Shown here: one piece after another, positions 15,765 through 25,020 of the stretch
Layout of the letters: the number at the start of each line of letters is the position of its first letter
How positions within the stretch are numbered: the first letter of the stretch is position 1
NCBI RefSeq assembly: GCF_003363265.1
Contig: NZ_QRBF01000003.1
Location: forward strand, 408,858-472,857
Direction of reading: 5' to 3'
DNA from: Dyella psychrodurans
GTDB lineage: Bacteria; Pseudomonadota; Gammaproteobacteria; Xanthomonadales; Rhodanobacteraceae
Length of the DNA: 64,000 nucleotides
Made by a program: the position numbers and the translations under genes
The notes under the pieces: generated by a model
Seen by the model: the letters and a program-made list of their open reading frames with translations, nothing else
The model's database searches: none
Told to the model about the DNA's origin: nothing

Positions 15765-16343
15765 ATGACCATCAATGCCTTCCAGGTTCACGACATTGCC
15801 ACGGCCCCCGCGGGCTCGGCAGATATTTTGAAGAGCGTGCAGGACGCGTGGAGTTTCGTTCCCAACCTGCATCGCATCCTCGCCGAAAGTCCCGCTGCGC
15901 TTGAAGCCTATGCAACGTTGTGGACGATCGCCGAGAAGACCAGCTTCACGCCCGTGGAGCGCAACGTCGCTTACCTTTCGATCATCTACGAGAACGAGTG
16001 TGTCTACTGCATGGCTGGCCACACCAACTTGTCGCGGATGGCCAAGGTCGACGATGCCGCGATTAACGCGGTACGCGATGGTCGCCCGATCGCCGATGCC
16101 AAGCTGGAAGCTCTTCGGCGTTTTGCCGCCCAGGTGACGCGTCAGCGCGGTGTCGTGAGCCCGTCCGATGTCGACGCGTTCAAGGCGGCAGGTTATGACA
16201 ACCGCGCCATGCTGGATGTGCTTGTGCTCGCCGCCACCAAGCTCATTTCCAACTACACCAATCATCTGGCCGATACGCCGCTCGACGCTTTCATGAAGGG
16301 CGCGGAATGGAAGGCTCCCGGCAAGCTCAAGGCTGTTGCCTGA
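15765..16343 (+). CDS. Second AhpD-like carboxymuconolactone decarboxylase family protein
   Basis: The protein has 192 residues, with a GAGGA ribosome site. The catalytic motif ECVYCMAGHT places C79, C82 and H86 as in AhpD. The first 60 residues (SVQDAWSFVPNLHRILAES) match the same subgroup as the 14053 gene, though the sequences differ clearly. It follows the SDR gene on the same strand. Together the SDR, two AhpD-like proteins and peroxiredoxin suggest a response to peroxide or reactive electrophiles. Confidence 0.85.
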   Translation: MTINAFQVHDIATAPAGSADILKSVQDAWSFVPNLHRILAESPAALEAYATLWTIAEKTSFTPVERNVAYLSIIYENECVYCMAGHTNLSRMAKVDDAAINAVRDGRPIADAKLEALRRFAAQVTRQRGVVSPSDVDAFKAAGYDNRAMLDVLVLAATKLISNYTNHLADTPLDAFMKGAEWKAPGKLKAVA

Positions 16344-16352
16344 TCGCTCCGA

Positions 16353-16398
16353 TCGAGTGACTCCGTATCTGTTCTACTGCGGCTACGGAGTCACTCGA
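16353..16398. repeat. 15-bp perfect inverted repeat, 16-base loop
   Basis: TCGAGTGACTCCGTA at 16353-16367 pairs exactly with TACGGAGTCACTCGA at 16384-16398. It begins ten bases after the AhpD-like stop and could stabilise or end that transcript, but no T run follows. On the minus strand the right arm forms the last codons of a short frame (16383 to about 16530) whose reality is doubtful. Confidence 0.7.
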
Positions 16399-16556
16399 TA
16401 GTAATGACCGGGATAGTTCATCACGAACCAATAAGTGTCATAACAGCCATCTTTGCGTATCGCCGAGGCTGTCATCTGCATCTGACGCGTTGTGCACGTC
16501 GTCTTTGATAGTGTGGTCTGAATCACTGCCACTGCGTAGGACGCAGAGGGGGTTTT

Positions 16557-19500
16557 ATGGCCGCGATTAATGTTCTTGTCGTGGGTGATGGCCCTTACCT
16601 GGCAAACAATCCTCCTCAGGATGGCATCAATTTTGCCCCGAGCCAGGACACGACGGACGACACCTTCACCGTCTCGGAATTTCTCTATCTCCTGACGCAC
16701 GGTTCGGCCGTGTCCATTGCGGTGGATACGGCGCATCGGCGCAACGACCCCAACGCCACCTTCCAGAACTTCGTCTTTACTACCGCAAGCATCGGCAAGT
16801 ACGACGTGCTCTGGCTGATCGGTTATGAAGGATGGAATTATCGCGATCCACCGGCCGGCGGTGCGATCGGCGCATCGGAAGTGGCCGCCATCACCGCATT
16901 CATGGACGCGGGTGGCGGCGTGTTTGCGACGGGCGATCATGCAGGCATGGGTTCGTTCATGGGCGGCAGCATTCCGCGTGTCCGCACGATGCGCAAATGG
17001 TTTGCACGCACGCAGGATCTTCCAGCAGGTTACCCCTCCACGGCGACCGACTATGCAGGCAACAGCGTTACGTCGCTCAATTGGCCGGGCGTTTCCAACA
17101 ATCCCAATCCTGGAATGGGGCGCGCCGACACCCTGGTCATGAATCCAAGCGACACGACGTCGCAGTATCAGTTCGACGATCAGTCGGACAACATTCCGCA
17201 ACAGCTCGCCTTTCCCAACAACATCGTCCATCCGATTTTGGAAGGTGCCACGGGATCGCTATCGCGCTATCCCGATCACATGCATGAAGGCGAAGTGGTC
17301 ACGCCGAGCGATCTAAGCGCGACCATGACCGTCAATGCGCAAACCTACACGGAATACCCTGCCGTTGGCGGCTTTCAGCCGGCTCCCTCGGTCGTGGCGA
17401 CCGGCACGATTGCCGGCGGTCACAGCACCGTGGTGGAAGGTTCGCAGTGCGAGCAGAACAACTTCACAACCGACACGACGCTGACCACGGCAGGAACGAT
17501 CGGCATCCTGTGCGCTTATGACGGCCGTGGCTCCAACGTCGGACGCATCGTCACCGATTCGTCGTTTCATCACTATCTCGACCTGAACCTGGTGGGCGAC
17601 CCTTGCGGCAGTTCGCCGGATCGCATGGCCGGTTTCGGTACCGCCTTGTCGGTACCCGCCAGCGGCAGCGTGCTCGCCGACTTGCAGGCGTTCTACGTCA
17701 ATACGGCCATCTGGCTCGCCCGCCCCACCAAGAACTTCTATTTCGTGGTCGACAAGAGCACGTTCGGATACGACGAGGCCTCCGCAGGAAGCACGTTCCC
17801 TCTTTTTGCGAACACGTTCTGGCTGGTCGTGGACGGTTACAACCTGAGTCAGGTACAGGCCGCCATCAGTGCCCATGCCCTCACGCTTGGCGGTCCCTTC
17901 AGCGGCATCAACGGAATCACCATCACACCGGGTACTCCGATTGCCACGCAGGCGTTGCGCGTTTTGATTCCCTACAGCGTGCAATTCTCCGGCCCCGCCA
18001 TGAGCGCCTTCCCCGGAACGAATGGAAATCCCGTGGAGAAGCTGCTGCAGGCGGGCATCGCGGTTGCCGGCAATGAGTACACGGCAGAAACGACCTTTGA
18101 ACTGGTGGCGGGTGCCGACCCGTATTTCGAGAACGTCAATCCTCAACAGAACAATGTTTTCTATCTGAGCCAGGATCTGTGCGTTTTCACCATCAACCCG
18201 GATTCGAACCCTTCGGTGCCGGGAATCCCGGTGACGTTCAGCACCAGCAACCCGAAGGGGCAGGATCCTGGCGCCGCGAGCACGTTCATCGAGGGCGTGC
18301 TCAAATACATGAACGGCTCCACGACATTTACCGATGCGGGCAATAGCGACCCGTTTTCGCATTTCCCCAGTCCGGTGATTGCCACGGGCGATTCATCCGT
18401 CACGCCGAGTTCGAACGGCATCACCAATTACAACTTCGCCATCGCCCGTGTACGACTGAGCGGACCGACGGGAACCAGCGCCAATCCGGTCAAAGTGTTC
18501 TTTCGGTTGTTCCTTACTCAAACCAACGACACGGATTACCAGCCCGCCACGTCATATCTCAGCACACTCGACACCAGCGGGTTTCCGGATCAGCCGCAGT
18601 CGGCGCCGGATGGAGAATCGGTACCGTTCTTTGCAAGCGGATCGAGCGCCGGCGACTACGGAACGGGCGGCGTCAACGTTCACTCCATCACGGTCGACGC
18701 AACCGGCGAAACGTCGATGTATTTCGGTTGCTTCCTGGATGTCTACAGCGGCACCTACAACTGGAAAGCGCGCGGCTCGCATCATTGCCTGGTGGCGCAG
18801 ATTGCCTACGACGGTGCACCGATCATCAACGCCAACGGCATTACCCTGGGGCCGAACAATTCGGACAAACTCGCGCAGCGCAACCTGCAGATCACGCCGT
18901 CGGGCAACCCCGGTGGACCGGCCGCGCATCGCATACCGCAGACGTTCGATGTGCGTCCCAGCCCGCCGATAAGCACGACAGGCGGCACGCTGCTGGATTA
19001 TCCCGACGAGTTGATCATCGACTGGGGCAACACGCCGGTCGGAAGCACGGCGACCATTTACTGGCCGCAAGTGCAGGCTTTAGAAGTGGTACGGATGGCC
19101 AGACGACTGTATGGCACCGACGAGTTCACACTCGCAGACCCGTCCACACTGCAATGCACCGTCAAAGGTGGCGCGACGTGCGTGCCTATTCCCAGCGGAA
19201 GTGGACCGCGGTTTGCAGGACTGTTCACCGTCGATTTGCCCGCCGGCGTCAAGGTAGGGCAAGAGTTCAACATCGTCGTGCGGCGATTCTCCACGCGTCG
19301 CGCCGGCAACGATGGCACTATCGGGATCATACAAAATCTCCCACGCACTGCCGCTACGGCAACGGCGACCACGACGGAGGCAGTAGCCAGAACAAATATC
19401 CAACGCAACTGGCGATATGTGGTCGGGACTTTCCAGGTGAAGATTCCCGTCGCGGGTGAAGACATTCTTCTACCGGCCGAGGAAAACCTCTATGCCATCG

Positions 19501-19913
19501 TGCTGTGGCGACTCAACCAGTTGTCGCCCACCGATCGTTGGTATCCGGTCCTGCAACGATATCTTTCGTATATCGCCGGGCGCGTCACGGCATTCGGAGG
19601 AAATCCAATAACTATTCTTCCGTCGCCGACCGGCGTCCCCCAACCCGTGGGAATCGGAGAGCATCATCACAGGCACGAAGCGGAGGAATTCACCGGCAAG
19701 GTGGAAGGATTGTTGTACGACCGCTTCGGCGACTTCGAAGGATTCCTCCTGCGCACGGAGCACGGTCACGAGCACAGGTTCCACGCTACCGAGCACGAGA
19801 TCGAAGAAAGAGTGCACTACGCCTGGACGGATCGCATCGTTATCTCGGTGCGGGTGCACAAGGATCATCCATCGATACCTGTATCGATCATTCTGCGCCG
19901 CAGGCCGCATTAA
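16557..19913 (+). CDS. Large protein of unknown function with ThuA/GATase-like N-terminus
   Basis: The protein has 1118 residues, a good AGAGGGGG ribosome site and no signal peptide or membrane segment. Residues 1-~300 look like a class I glutamine-amidotransferase/ThuA-like Rossmann domain: INVLVVGDGPYL, YDVLWLIGYEGWNYRD, ITAFMDAGGGVFATGDHAG, later GTIGILCAYDGRGSNVGRI. The middle ~600 residues are rich in Gly/Ser/Thr/Pro and beta strands. The last ~80 residues form a compact unit (GKVEGLLYDRFGDFEGFLLR, HATEHEIEERVHYAWTDRIVI) that looks like a separate small conserved domain. Neighbours give no hint: it stands alone between the AhpD-like gene and MarR. I cannot assign a function. Confidence 0.8.
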   Translation: MAAINVLVVGDGPYLANNPPQDGINFAPSQDTTDDTFTVSEFLYLLTHGSAVSIAVDTAHRRNDPNATFQNFVFTTASIGKYDVLWLIGYEGWNYRDPPAGGAIGASEVAAITAFMDAGGGVFATGDHAGMGSFMGGSIPRVRTMRKWFARTQDLPAGYPSTATDYAGNSVTSLNWPGVSNNPNPGMGRADTLVMNPSDTTSQYQFDDQSDNIPQQLAFPNNIVHPILEGATGSLSRYPDHMHEGEVVTPSDLSATMTVNAQTYTEYPAVGGFQPAPSVVATGTIAGGHSTVVEGSQCEQNNFTTDTTLTTAGTIGILCAYDGRGSNVGRIVTDSSFHHYLDLNLVGDPCGSSPDRMAGFGTALSVPASGSVLADLQAFYVNTAIWLARPTKNFYFVVDKSTFGYDEASAGSTFPLFANTFWLVVDGYNLSQVQAAISAHALTLGGPFSGINGITITPGTPIATQALRVLIPYSVQFSGPAMSAFPGTNGNPVEKLLQAGIAVAGNEYTAETTFELVAGADPYFENVNPQQNNVFYLSQDLCVFTINPDSNPSVPGIPVTFSTSNPKGQDPGAASTFIEGVLKYMNGSTTFTDAGNSDPFSHFPSPVIATGDSSVTPSSNGITNYNFAIARVRLSGPTGTSANPVKVFFRLFLTQTNDTDYQPATSYLSTLDTSGFPDQPQSAPDGESVPFFASGSSAGDYGTGGVNVHSITVDATGETSMYFGCFLDVYSGTYNWKARGSHHCLVAQIAYDGAPIINANGITLGPNNSDKLAQRNLQITPSGNPGGPAAHRIPQTFDVRPSPPISTTGGTLLDYPDELIIDWGNTPVGSTATIYWPQVQALEVVRMARRLYGTDEFTLADPSTLQCTVKGGATCVPIPSGSGPRFAGLFTVDLPAGVKVGQEFNIVVRRFSTRRAGNDGTIGIIQNLPRTAATATATTTEAVARTNIQRNWRYVVGTFQVKIPVAGEDILLPAEENLYAIVLWRLNQLSPTDRWYPVLQRYLSYIAGRVTAFGGNPITILPSPTGVPQPVGIGEHHHRHEAEEFTGKVEGLLYDRFGDFEGFLLRTEHGHEHRFHATEHEIEERVHYAWTDRIVISVRVHKDHPSIPVSIILRRRPH

Positions 19914-19968
19914 GCTCGCGCAAAGATCGGTCCTTGAATTCCCTGCCGCTACGGCGGGGATGCGTGAG

Positions 19969-20505
19969 TTACTGCTTGGCTTCTTCGTCGACGACTTTCA
20001 GGAAGCCATCTCTCAGGCGTACGAACAGGCTTTGAAACAGGGCAATTTCTTCCGGCGCAAGACCGGAGAACGCCTTCTGGATCCGGCTCGCATTGAGATC
20101 CATCGCACTGGTGAAAATGTCCTTGCCTTTCTTCGTGAGTGTGGCGAGCAGGCGACGACGATCCTGCTCATCGCCGACAGATTGCACGAAGCCTTCCTGC
20201 TCCAGCGAATACATCATCGCGGAGACGGTTGCGCGTTTGACCTTCAACGTCGCAATGATTTCCTGATGCGGAACCGGGCGGCCACCGGCGCCCCACAGCA
20301 ATGCGAGCGTCTGAAACCGCGCGGGCGAACCGGCCGTGCTTTCCAGCCACCCGTTCAACACGTTGGTGATCTGCTGGCTGGCCGACTTGAGCGTGAACAC
20401 CATCTCCATCCGCTGGGCGGCCGCGACGGGGAAGCGCTGCAGATAGGCCGCACGAAGAGAGGGGGTCGGAAAGTTCGTCTGATCGCTGGAATCCATGTCT
20501 TTCAA
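19969..20505 (-). CDS. MarR-family repressor of the efflux operon
   Basis: The protein has 178 residues from a TTG start; GAGG lies seven bases before the TTG, while the next ATG is too far from it. The winged helix is visible in RPVPHQEIIATLKVKRATVSAMMYSLEQEGFV and DEQDRRRLLATLTKKGKDIF, the DxRRxxxxLT wing motif of MarR. The gene is divergent from the EmrAB-like operon, with three similar ATTGTATGG elements in between. By analogy with EmrR it should repress the pump until it binds a phenolic or other hydrophobic ligand. Confidence 0.88.
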   Translation of the reverse strand: MKDMDSSDQTNFPTPSLRAAYLQRFPVAAAQRMEMVFTLKSASQQITNVLNGWLESTAGSPARFQTLALLWGAGGRPVPHQEIIATLKVKRATVSAMMYSLEQEGFVQSVGDEQDRRRLLATLTKKGKDIFTSAMDLNASRIQKAFSGLAPEEIALFQSLFVRLRDGFLKVVDEEAKQ

Positions 20506-20539
20506 AGAGTTACCTCGCCCCGGAACGATCCGATAGTGG

Positions 20540-20675
20540 ATTGTATGGTACGTGACAAGCGGCTTTGGCCGCGACTGGCGGAGGAAAAAGTAGCGGCATA
20601 GAAATACTACGTCCCCTAATTGTATGGCAGTTGACTTATTTGTTAGGCACCACTATTGTTCGTCTCCATACAAAT
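20540..20675. promoter_or_regulatory. Three ATTGTATGG-type elements, candidate MarR operators
   Basis: ATTGTATGG occurs at 20540-20548 and again at 20619-20627 in the same orientation, and ATTTGTATGG on the other strand at 20666-20675. All lie in the divergent promoter region between the MarR gene and the emrA-like gene. The recurrence suggests operator half-sites. Confidence 0.5.
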
Positions 20676-20728
20676 TACGGCATGACTCGCGATCGGCGCA
20701 AGTCAGCCCGGAACTGGAGGAGTGGGTC

Positions 20729-21814
20729 ATGAGCAACACCGAAACACAGGAGACGGCAGCGCCCCAGCCTGCGCGGCGCCCCCTGCCCCGCAAAACCCGG
20801 ATCGCGATGATCGTGGCCGCGGCGCTATTGGTCGTCAGCGGCGTGGCCTACGCCGTCATGGCGGGCCGCGACATTTCCACCGACGACGCCTATACGGATG
20901 GCCGCGCGATCACCGTCGCCCCGCATGTGGCCGGGTACGTTTCCGAACTCGATGTCACGGACAACCAGTTCGTCCATCAGGGCCAGGTGCTAGTGCGGAT
21001 TCAGTGCACGGACTACCTCGCCGCACGCGACCATGCCCGCGGTGCGCTGGAATCGGCGCAAGGACAGTTGGCGGCCGCGCAGGCGGATCTCGATCTGGCC
21101 AGGATCACCTACCCCGCCAAATACGCCGCGGCCGAAGCCACGCTGACCACGGAACGCGCGAATCTTTTCAAAGCGCAGTCGGAATTCCTTCGTCAGCACG
21201 ATATCCCGAAGGAAGCCACCACCTCGCACGATATCGATTTCGCCACCGCCACGCGAAACGCGGCAGCAGGCGACGTGGCGCAGGCCGAAGCGCAATCGCG
21301 CATCGCCAAGCCGGTCGATATCAACATTGCCGAAACCCAGGCGCACGTCGAACAACTGCAAGGCGACGTCAAGCGCGCGCAGGGCGATCTCGACCAGGCC
21401 AGGCTCAATGTCGGCTGGTGCGATGTCACCGCGCCGCAGGATGGCTGGATCACCAAGCGCGGCGTCGAAAAAGGCGACTACGTGCAGACCGGCCAGCAAC
21501 TGTTCGCCATCGTCAGTCCGGAAGTGTGGGTCACCGCCAACTTCAAGGAGACGCAGCTCGCCCATATGCGTCCCGGACAGCATGTGTCGATCGAGGTCGA
21601 CGCCTATCCGAGCCTCAAGCTGAAAGGCCACGTCGACAGCATCCAGGCCGGTTCGGGCGGCAAGTTCACCGCGTTCCCGGCGGAAAATGCCACCGGCAAT
21701 TTCGTGAAGATCGTGCAGCGCGTGCCGGTGAAGATCGTGATCGACTCCGGCCTGGATGCGAAGCAGCCGCTGCCGCTCAACCTTTCGGTCGAACCGACGG
21801 TAGAACTGCAATGA
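20729..21814 (+). CDS. emrA: EmrA-type periplasmic adaptor (HlyD family)
   Basis: The start is the ATG at 20729 behind GGAGGAG; the frame extends further upstream without a site. The 361-residue protein has a cytoplasmic tail, one membrane segment (IAMIVAAALLVVSGVAYAV), then the HlyD layout: ISTDDAYTDGRAITVAPHVAGYV lipoyl half, long coiled-coil hairpin rich in Ala/Gln/Glu, and the second lipoyl half with VTAPQDGWITKRGVEKGDYV. It connects the inner-membrane pump to the outer-membrane factor. Its stop overlaps the next start (ATGA), so translation is coupled. Confidence 0.9.
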   Translation: MSNTETQETAAPQPARRPLPRKTRIAMIVAAALLVVSGVAYAVMAGRDISTDDAYTDGRAITVAPHVAGYVSELDVTDNQFVHQGQVLVRIQCTDYLAARDHARGALESAQGQLAAAQADLDLARITYPAKYAAAEATLTTERANLFKAQSEFLRQHDIPKEATTSHDIDFATATRNAAAGDVAQAEAQSRIAKPVDINIAETQAHVEQLQGDVKRAQGDLDQARLNVGWCDVTAPQDGWITKRGVEKGDYVQTGQQLFAIVSPEVWVTANFKETQLAHMRPGQHVSIEVDAYPSLKLKGHVDSIQAGSGGKFTAFPAENATGNFVKIVQRVPVKIVIDSGLDAKQPLPLNLSVEPTVELQ

Positions 21815-23391
21815 GCGCCGCCTCCGCTGCCCATGATGTCGCATGGAAGCCGCGCGGCAATCCGTGGCTGATCGCGGTGGTGGTGACGCTCGCGGCGTTC
21901 ATGGAAATTCTCGACACCACCATCGTCAACGTCGCGCTGCCGCATATTGCCGGCAGCCTGTCGAGCAGTCCTGACGATGCTACTTGGACGCTCACTTCGT
22001 ACCTCGTCGCCAACGGCATCGTGCTCACCATTTCCGGTTGGCTGGGTACGGTGATCGGAAGAAAGCGCTACTTCATGATCTGCATCGCGATGTTTACGGT
22101 GTGCTCGCTGCTCTGCGGCGTGGCGCAAAGTCTGCCGCAGCTGATCGTGTTCCGTTTGCTGCAAGGTTTCTTCGGCGGCGGCCTGCAACCCAACCAGCAG
22201 GCGATCGTGCTGGATTCGTTCGACCCGCGCAAGCGCGGTGCGGCCTTCGCCATCACCGCGATTGCCACGGTGGTCGCGCCGGTGCTCGGTCCCGTGCTCG
22301 GCGGCATCATCACGGATAACGCGTCCTGGCGCTGGATCTTCTTCATCAACGTTCCGGTGGGCCTCTTTGCGCTCTTTGCAGTCAATGCTCTCGTGGACGA
22401 TCCGCCGTGGGCGGTCAAGCGGAAACGGTCGGTCGATTACATCGGTCTCGCGCTGATCACCCTGGGCCTGAGCTGCCTGCAAGTGATGATGGATCGCGGC
22501 GAAGACGAAGGATGGTTCCAATCGCCCTTCATCGTGCACATGGCCATCATTGCGGGCGCGGGCCTTGTGGGTGCGGTGCTGTGGCTGTTGATGGCGAAAA
22601 AGCCGATCGTGAACCTGGATGTGTTCAAGGATCGCAACTTTGCCATCAGCAGCATCCTGATCGTCGGCATGGGTTCGATTCTCTACGGCACTGCCGTGCT
22701 CATCCCGCAACTTGCGCAGACGACGCTCGGCTACACCGCAACGCTGGCAGGACTGGTACTCGCACCGGGCGGCCTGGTGATCATCTTCCTCATTCCCTTC
22801 GTGGGACGCCTGATGAAGGTGGTGCAGCTGCGTTATCTGATTGCAACAGGTTTCGGCGTGATGGTGATGGCGCTGTGGTACTCCAACACGCTGGCTCCCA
22901 ACGTCGACTTTCATACGCTCGTGGCCATGCGCAGTTTTCAGACGGCGGGCCTCGGATTCCTGTTCGTGCCGATCAGCATCATGGCGTATCACAGCCTGCC
23001 CAAGTCGCTGGGCGCGGATGCATCGTCGCTGTTCGTTATGTTCCGCAATGTTTCCGGTTCGATCGGCATTTCGATTGCAACCGCACTCGTCTCGGAACGC
23101 ACGCAGGCCAGCCAGGCGCATTTGTCGACGTGGCTGACGTCGTACAACCAGTCGTTCAACGCGCTGATTGCTCAGAACGAAGCCACGTTGCGTGCACTCG
23201 GTCGCGCGGCAAGCACGCTCCACAGCGACGCTGTTGCCTACACCTTCCAGACCATGCTGCACCAGGCATCCATCCTGGCCTACAGCGATGTCTTCATCTA
23301 CTGCGCCGTGCTGGCCGTCGCGATGGCGCCCATTTCGATGTTTCTTTCACCGGTCAAGGACGGCGGTCATTCGTCCGCGCCCGTGCACTGA
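21811..23391 (+). CDS. emrB: EmrB-type MFS drug exporter (DHA2, 14 TM)
   Basis: The ATG at 21811 overlaps the adaptor stop. The 526-residue protein has 14 predicted membrane segments and the DHA2 motif C region (FRLLQGFFGGGLQPNQQAI, GPVLGGIITDNASWRWIFFINVPVG). The first segment carries the conserved EILDTTIVNVALPHI. It uses the proton gradient to expel hydrophobic compounds through the adaptor and outer-membrane factor. The annotated start excludes a long upstream extension in the same frame, which is only a shadow of the adaptor gene. Confidence 0.92.
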   Translation: MSAASAAHDVAWKPRGNPWLIAVVVTLAAFMEILDTTIVNVALPHIAGSLSSSPDDATWTLTSYLVANGIVLTISGWLGTVIGRKRYFMICIAMFTVCSLLCGVAQSLPQLIVFRLLQGFFGGGLQPNQQAIVLDSFDPRKRGAAFAITAIATVVAPVLGPVLGGIITDNASWRWIFFINVPVGLFALFAVNALVDDPPWAVKRKRSVDYIGLALITLGLSCLQVMMDRGEDEGWFQSPFIVHMAIIAGAGLVGAVLWLLMAKKPIVNLDVFKDRNFAISSILIVGMGSILYGTAVLIPQLAQTTLGYTATLAGLVLAPGGLVIIFLIPFVGRLMKVVQLRYLIATGFGVMVMALWYSNTLAPNVDFHTLVAMRSFQTAGLGFLFVPISIMAYHSLPKSLGADASSLFVMFRNVSGSIGISIATALVSERTQASQAHLSTWLTSYNQSFNALIAQNEATLRALGRAASTLHSDAVAYTFQTMLHQASILAYSDVFIYCAVLAVAMAPISMFLSPVKDGGHSSAPVH

Positions 23392-23422
23392 CGGCCATTC
23401 GAATCAACTGAGGATCAACGTC

Positions 23423-24997
23423 ATGAACGTCTTCAAATATCAGATGATAGCGGCCGCCATATTGCTGGCCGGATGCACGGTGGGCCCGAACTTCACGCGG
23501 CCCGATGCGAAACTGCCAGGCGCGTGGTGTGGCGCGCGGTGCGAGGCAAAGCAAGCGGTTCCGAGCCAAACGGCACCTGCGCCGATGAGCACGGCGTGGT
23601 GGACGTCGTTCAATGATCCGGAGCTGGTCAGGCTGGAAGAACGTGTCGCCGATGCCAACCTGGATCTCAAAGTGGCATCGCTCCGGCTCGCCGAAAGCCG
23701 CGCCGAGCGCTCGATCACGGCCGCCGATGAATACCCGACCGTCGACGGCAATGCGAGTGCGGTGCGCGAGCGCGCAAGCGCCAATGGCGTGACGAGCATT
23801 GCCGGTGCGCTGACTCAATCGACCCATGCAGCGACGGCGGCCAATGGAACCGGGGCCGGTGTATCTGTCAGCCCTTCGGGCCACAACGGTTCGTCGGGCT
23901 CTGCACCGTTCAATCTTTTCCAGGCGGGCTTCGATGCATCGTGGGAACTCGATCTGTGGGGTCGTGTACGTCGCGAAGTGGAAGCGGCCGATGCGTCGGT
24001 GGATGCGCAGGCCGATGCGCGTCGCGATCTGCTGATGTCGACCATGGCCGAAGTGGCGCGCGACTATATCCAGCTGCGCGGCACGCAAACCGACTACGCC
24101 ATTACGCTCGACAACCTCAAGGCCGCCAAGGATGCCGAGCGCGTGACGCGCGAACGACAGGCGAACGGTCTTGCTACCGAGCTGGATGTCGCTGAGGCCG
24201 CCTCGCAGGTATCGGCCGAAAACGCGATCCTGCCGCAACTTGCGCAGCAGGAAGACGAAACCATCAACCGCCTGAGTTTCCTGCTTGGCCAGGCGCCAGG
24301 TGCACTGCGCACCGAGCTTGAGGAAACCAAACCCGTACCGCCTACTCCGCCGGTGGTGCCCGTGGGCATTCCTTCGGACCTCGCTCGCCGCCGCCCCGAC
24401 ATTCGCGAGGCGGAAGCATCCCTGCATCAAGCCACCGCGGAAATTGGCGTTGCGAAAGCCGACTTCTATCCGAGCATCACGCTCTCGGGCAGCGGCAGCT
24501 TGCAGGCGTTGCAGTTCAGCCAGCTCGGAAACTGGAGCTCGCGTCAGTTTTCCATTGGCCCCTCGATCAGCCTGCCTATCTTCGAAGGCGGCCGGCTGAA
24601 GGCGACGCTCAATCTCCGCAAGGAGCAACAGCAGGAAGCCGCCGTGAATTACCAGCGTGTCGTTCTGTCTGCATGGCATGAGATCGACAATTCGCTGACG
24701 CAGTACTCCTCCCAGCAAGAGCGCCACGATCAGCTCGCCGCGGAAGTGCAGGACAACCAGAAGGGGCTCCGTCTGGCGCAAGCCCAATACACCGCCGGCA
24801 CGGGATCGTTCCTGCAGGTGCTCGATGCGGAACGCCGTCTGCTCGCCTCGCAGCAGGATCTCACCGACAACACCACGCAGATCTCCACCACGCTGGTTTC
24901 CCTGTACAAGGCGCTGGGCGGCGGTTGGGAATCGACCTATCCGGACACCGCGTCCAACGACAAGGTCGCGTCATCGGCACAGGCACCACGCTCCTAG
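23423..24997 (+). CDS. Outer-membrane efflux lipoprotein (NodT/OprM family)
   Basis: The ATG at 23423 has a GAGGA site. The 524-residue product has a lipoprotein signal with lipobox LLAGC (C18). The chain shows the duplicated TolC-like layout: FNDPELVRLEERVADANLDLKVA and, after the repeat, PDIREAEASLHQATAEIGVAKADFYPSITLSGS. Two coiled-coil hairpins and beta strands are expected to form the trimeric channel. It lies 31 bp after the emrB-like gene. An unusual Ser/Gly-rich insert lies around residues 115-160. It completes a three-part pump. Confidence 0.9.
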   Translation: MNVFKYQMIAAAILLAGCTVGPNFTRPDAKLPGAWCGARCEAKQAVPSQTAPAPMSTAWWTSFNDPELVRLEERVADANLDLKVASLRLAESRAERSITAADEYPTVDGNASAVRERASANGVTSIAGALTQSTHAATAANGTGAGVSVSPSGHNGSSGSAPFNLFQAGFDASWELDLWGRVRREVEAADASVDAQADARRDLLMSTMAEVARDYIQLRGTQTDYAITLDNLKAAKDAERVTRERQANGLATELDVAEAASQVSAENAILPQLAQQEDETINRLSFLLGQAPGALRTELEETKPVPPTPPVVPVGIPSDLARRRPDIREAEASLHQATAEIGVAKADFYPSITLSGSGSLQALQFSQLGNWSSRQFSIGPSISLPIFEGGRLKATLNLRKEQQQEAAVNYQRVVLSAWHEIDNSLTQYSSQQERHDQLAAEVQDNQKGLRLAQAQYTAGTGSFLQVLDAERRLLASQQDLTDNTTQISTTLVSLYKALGGGWESTYPDTASNDKVASSAQAPRS

Positions 24998-25020
24998 AGC
25001 GTTCACCGGAGCGATGATTC

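Noticed and set aside
16383-16530. Short minus-strand frame ending in YWFVMNYPGHYYRVTP
   Set aside because: The C-terminus looks protein-like, but there is no ribosome site and only GTG starts; it overlaps the promoter region of the large orphan gene.
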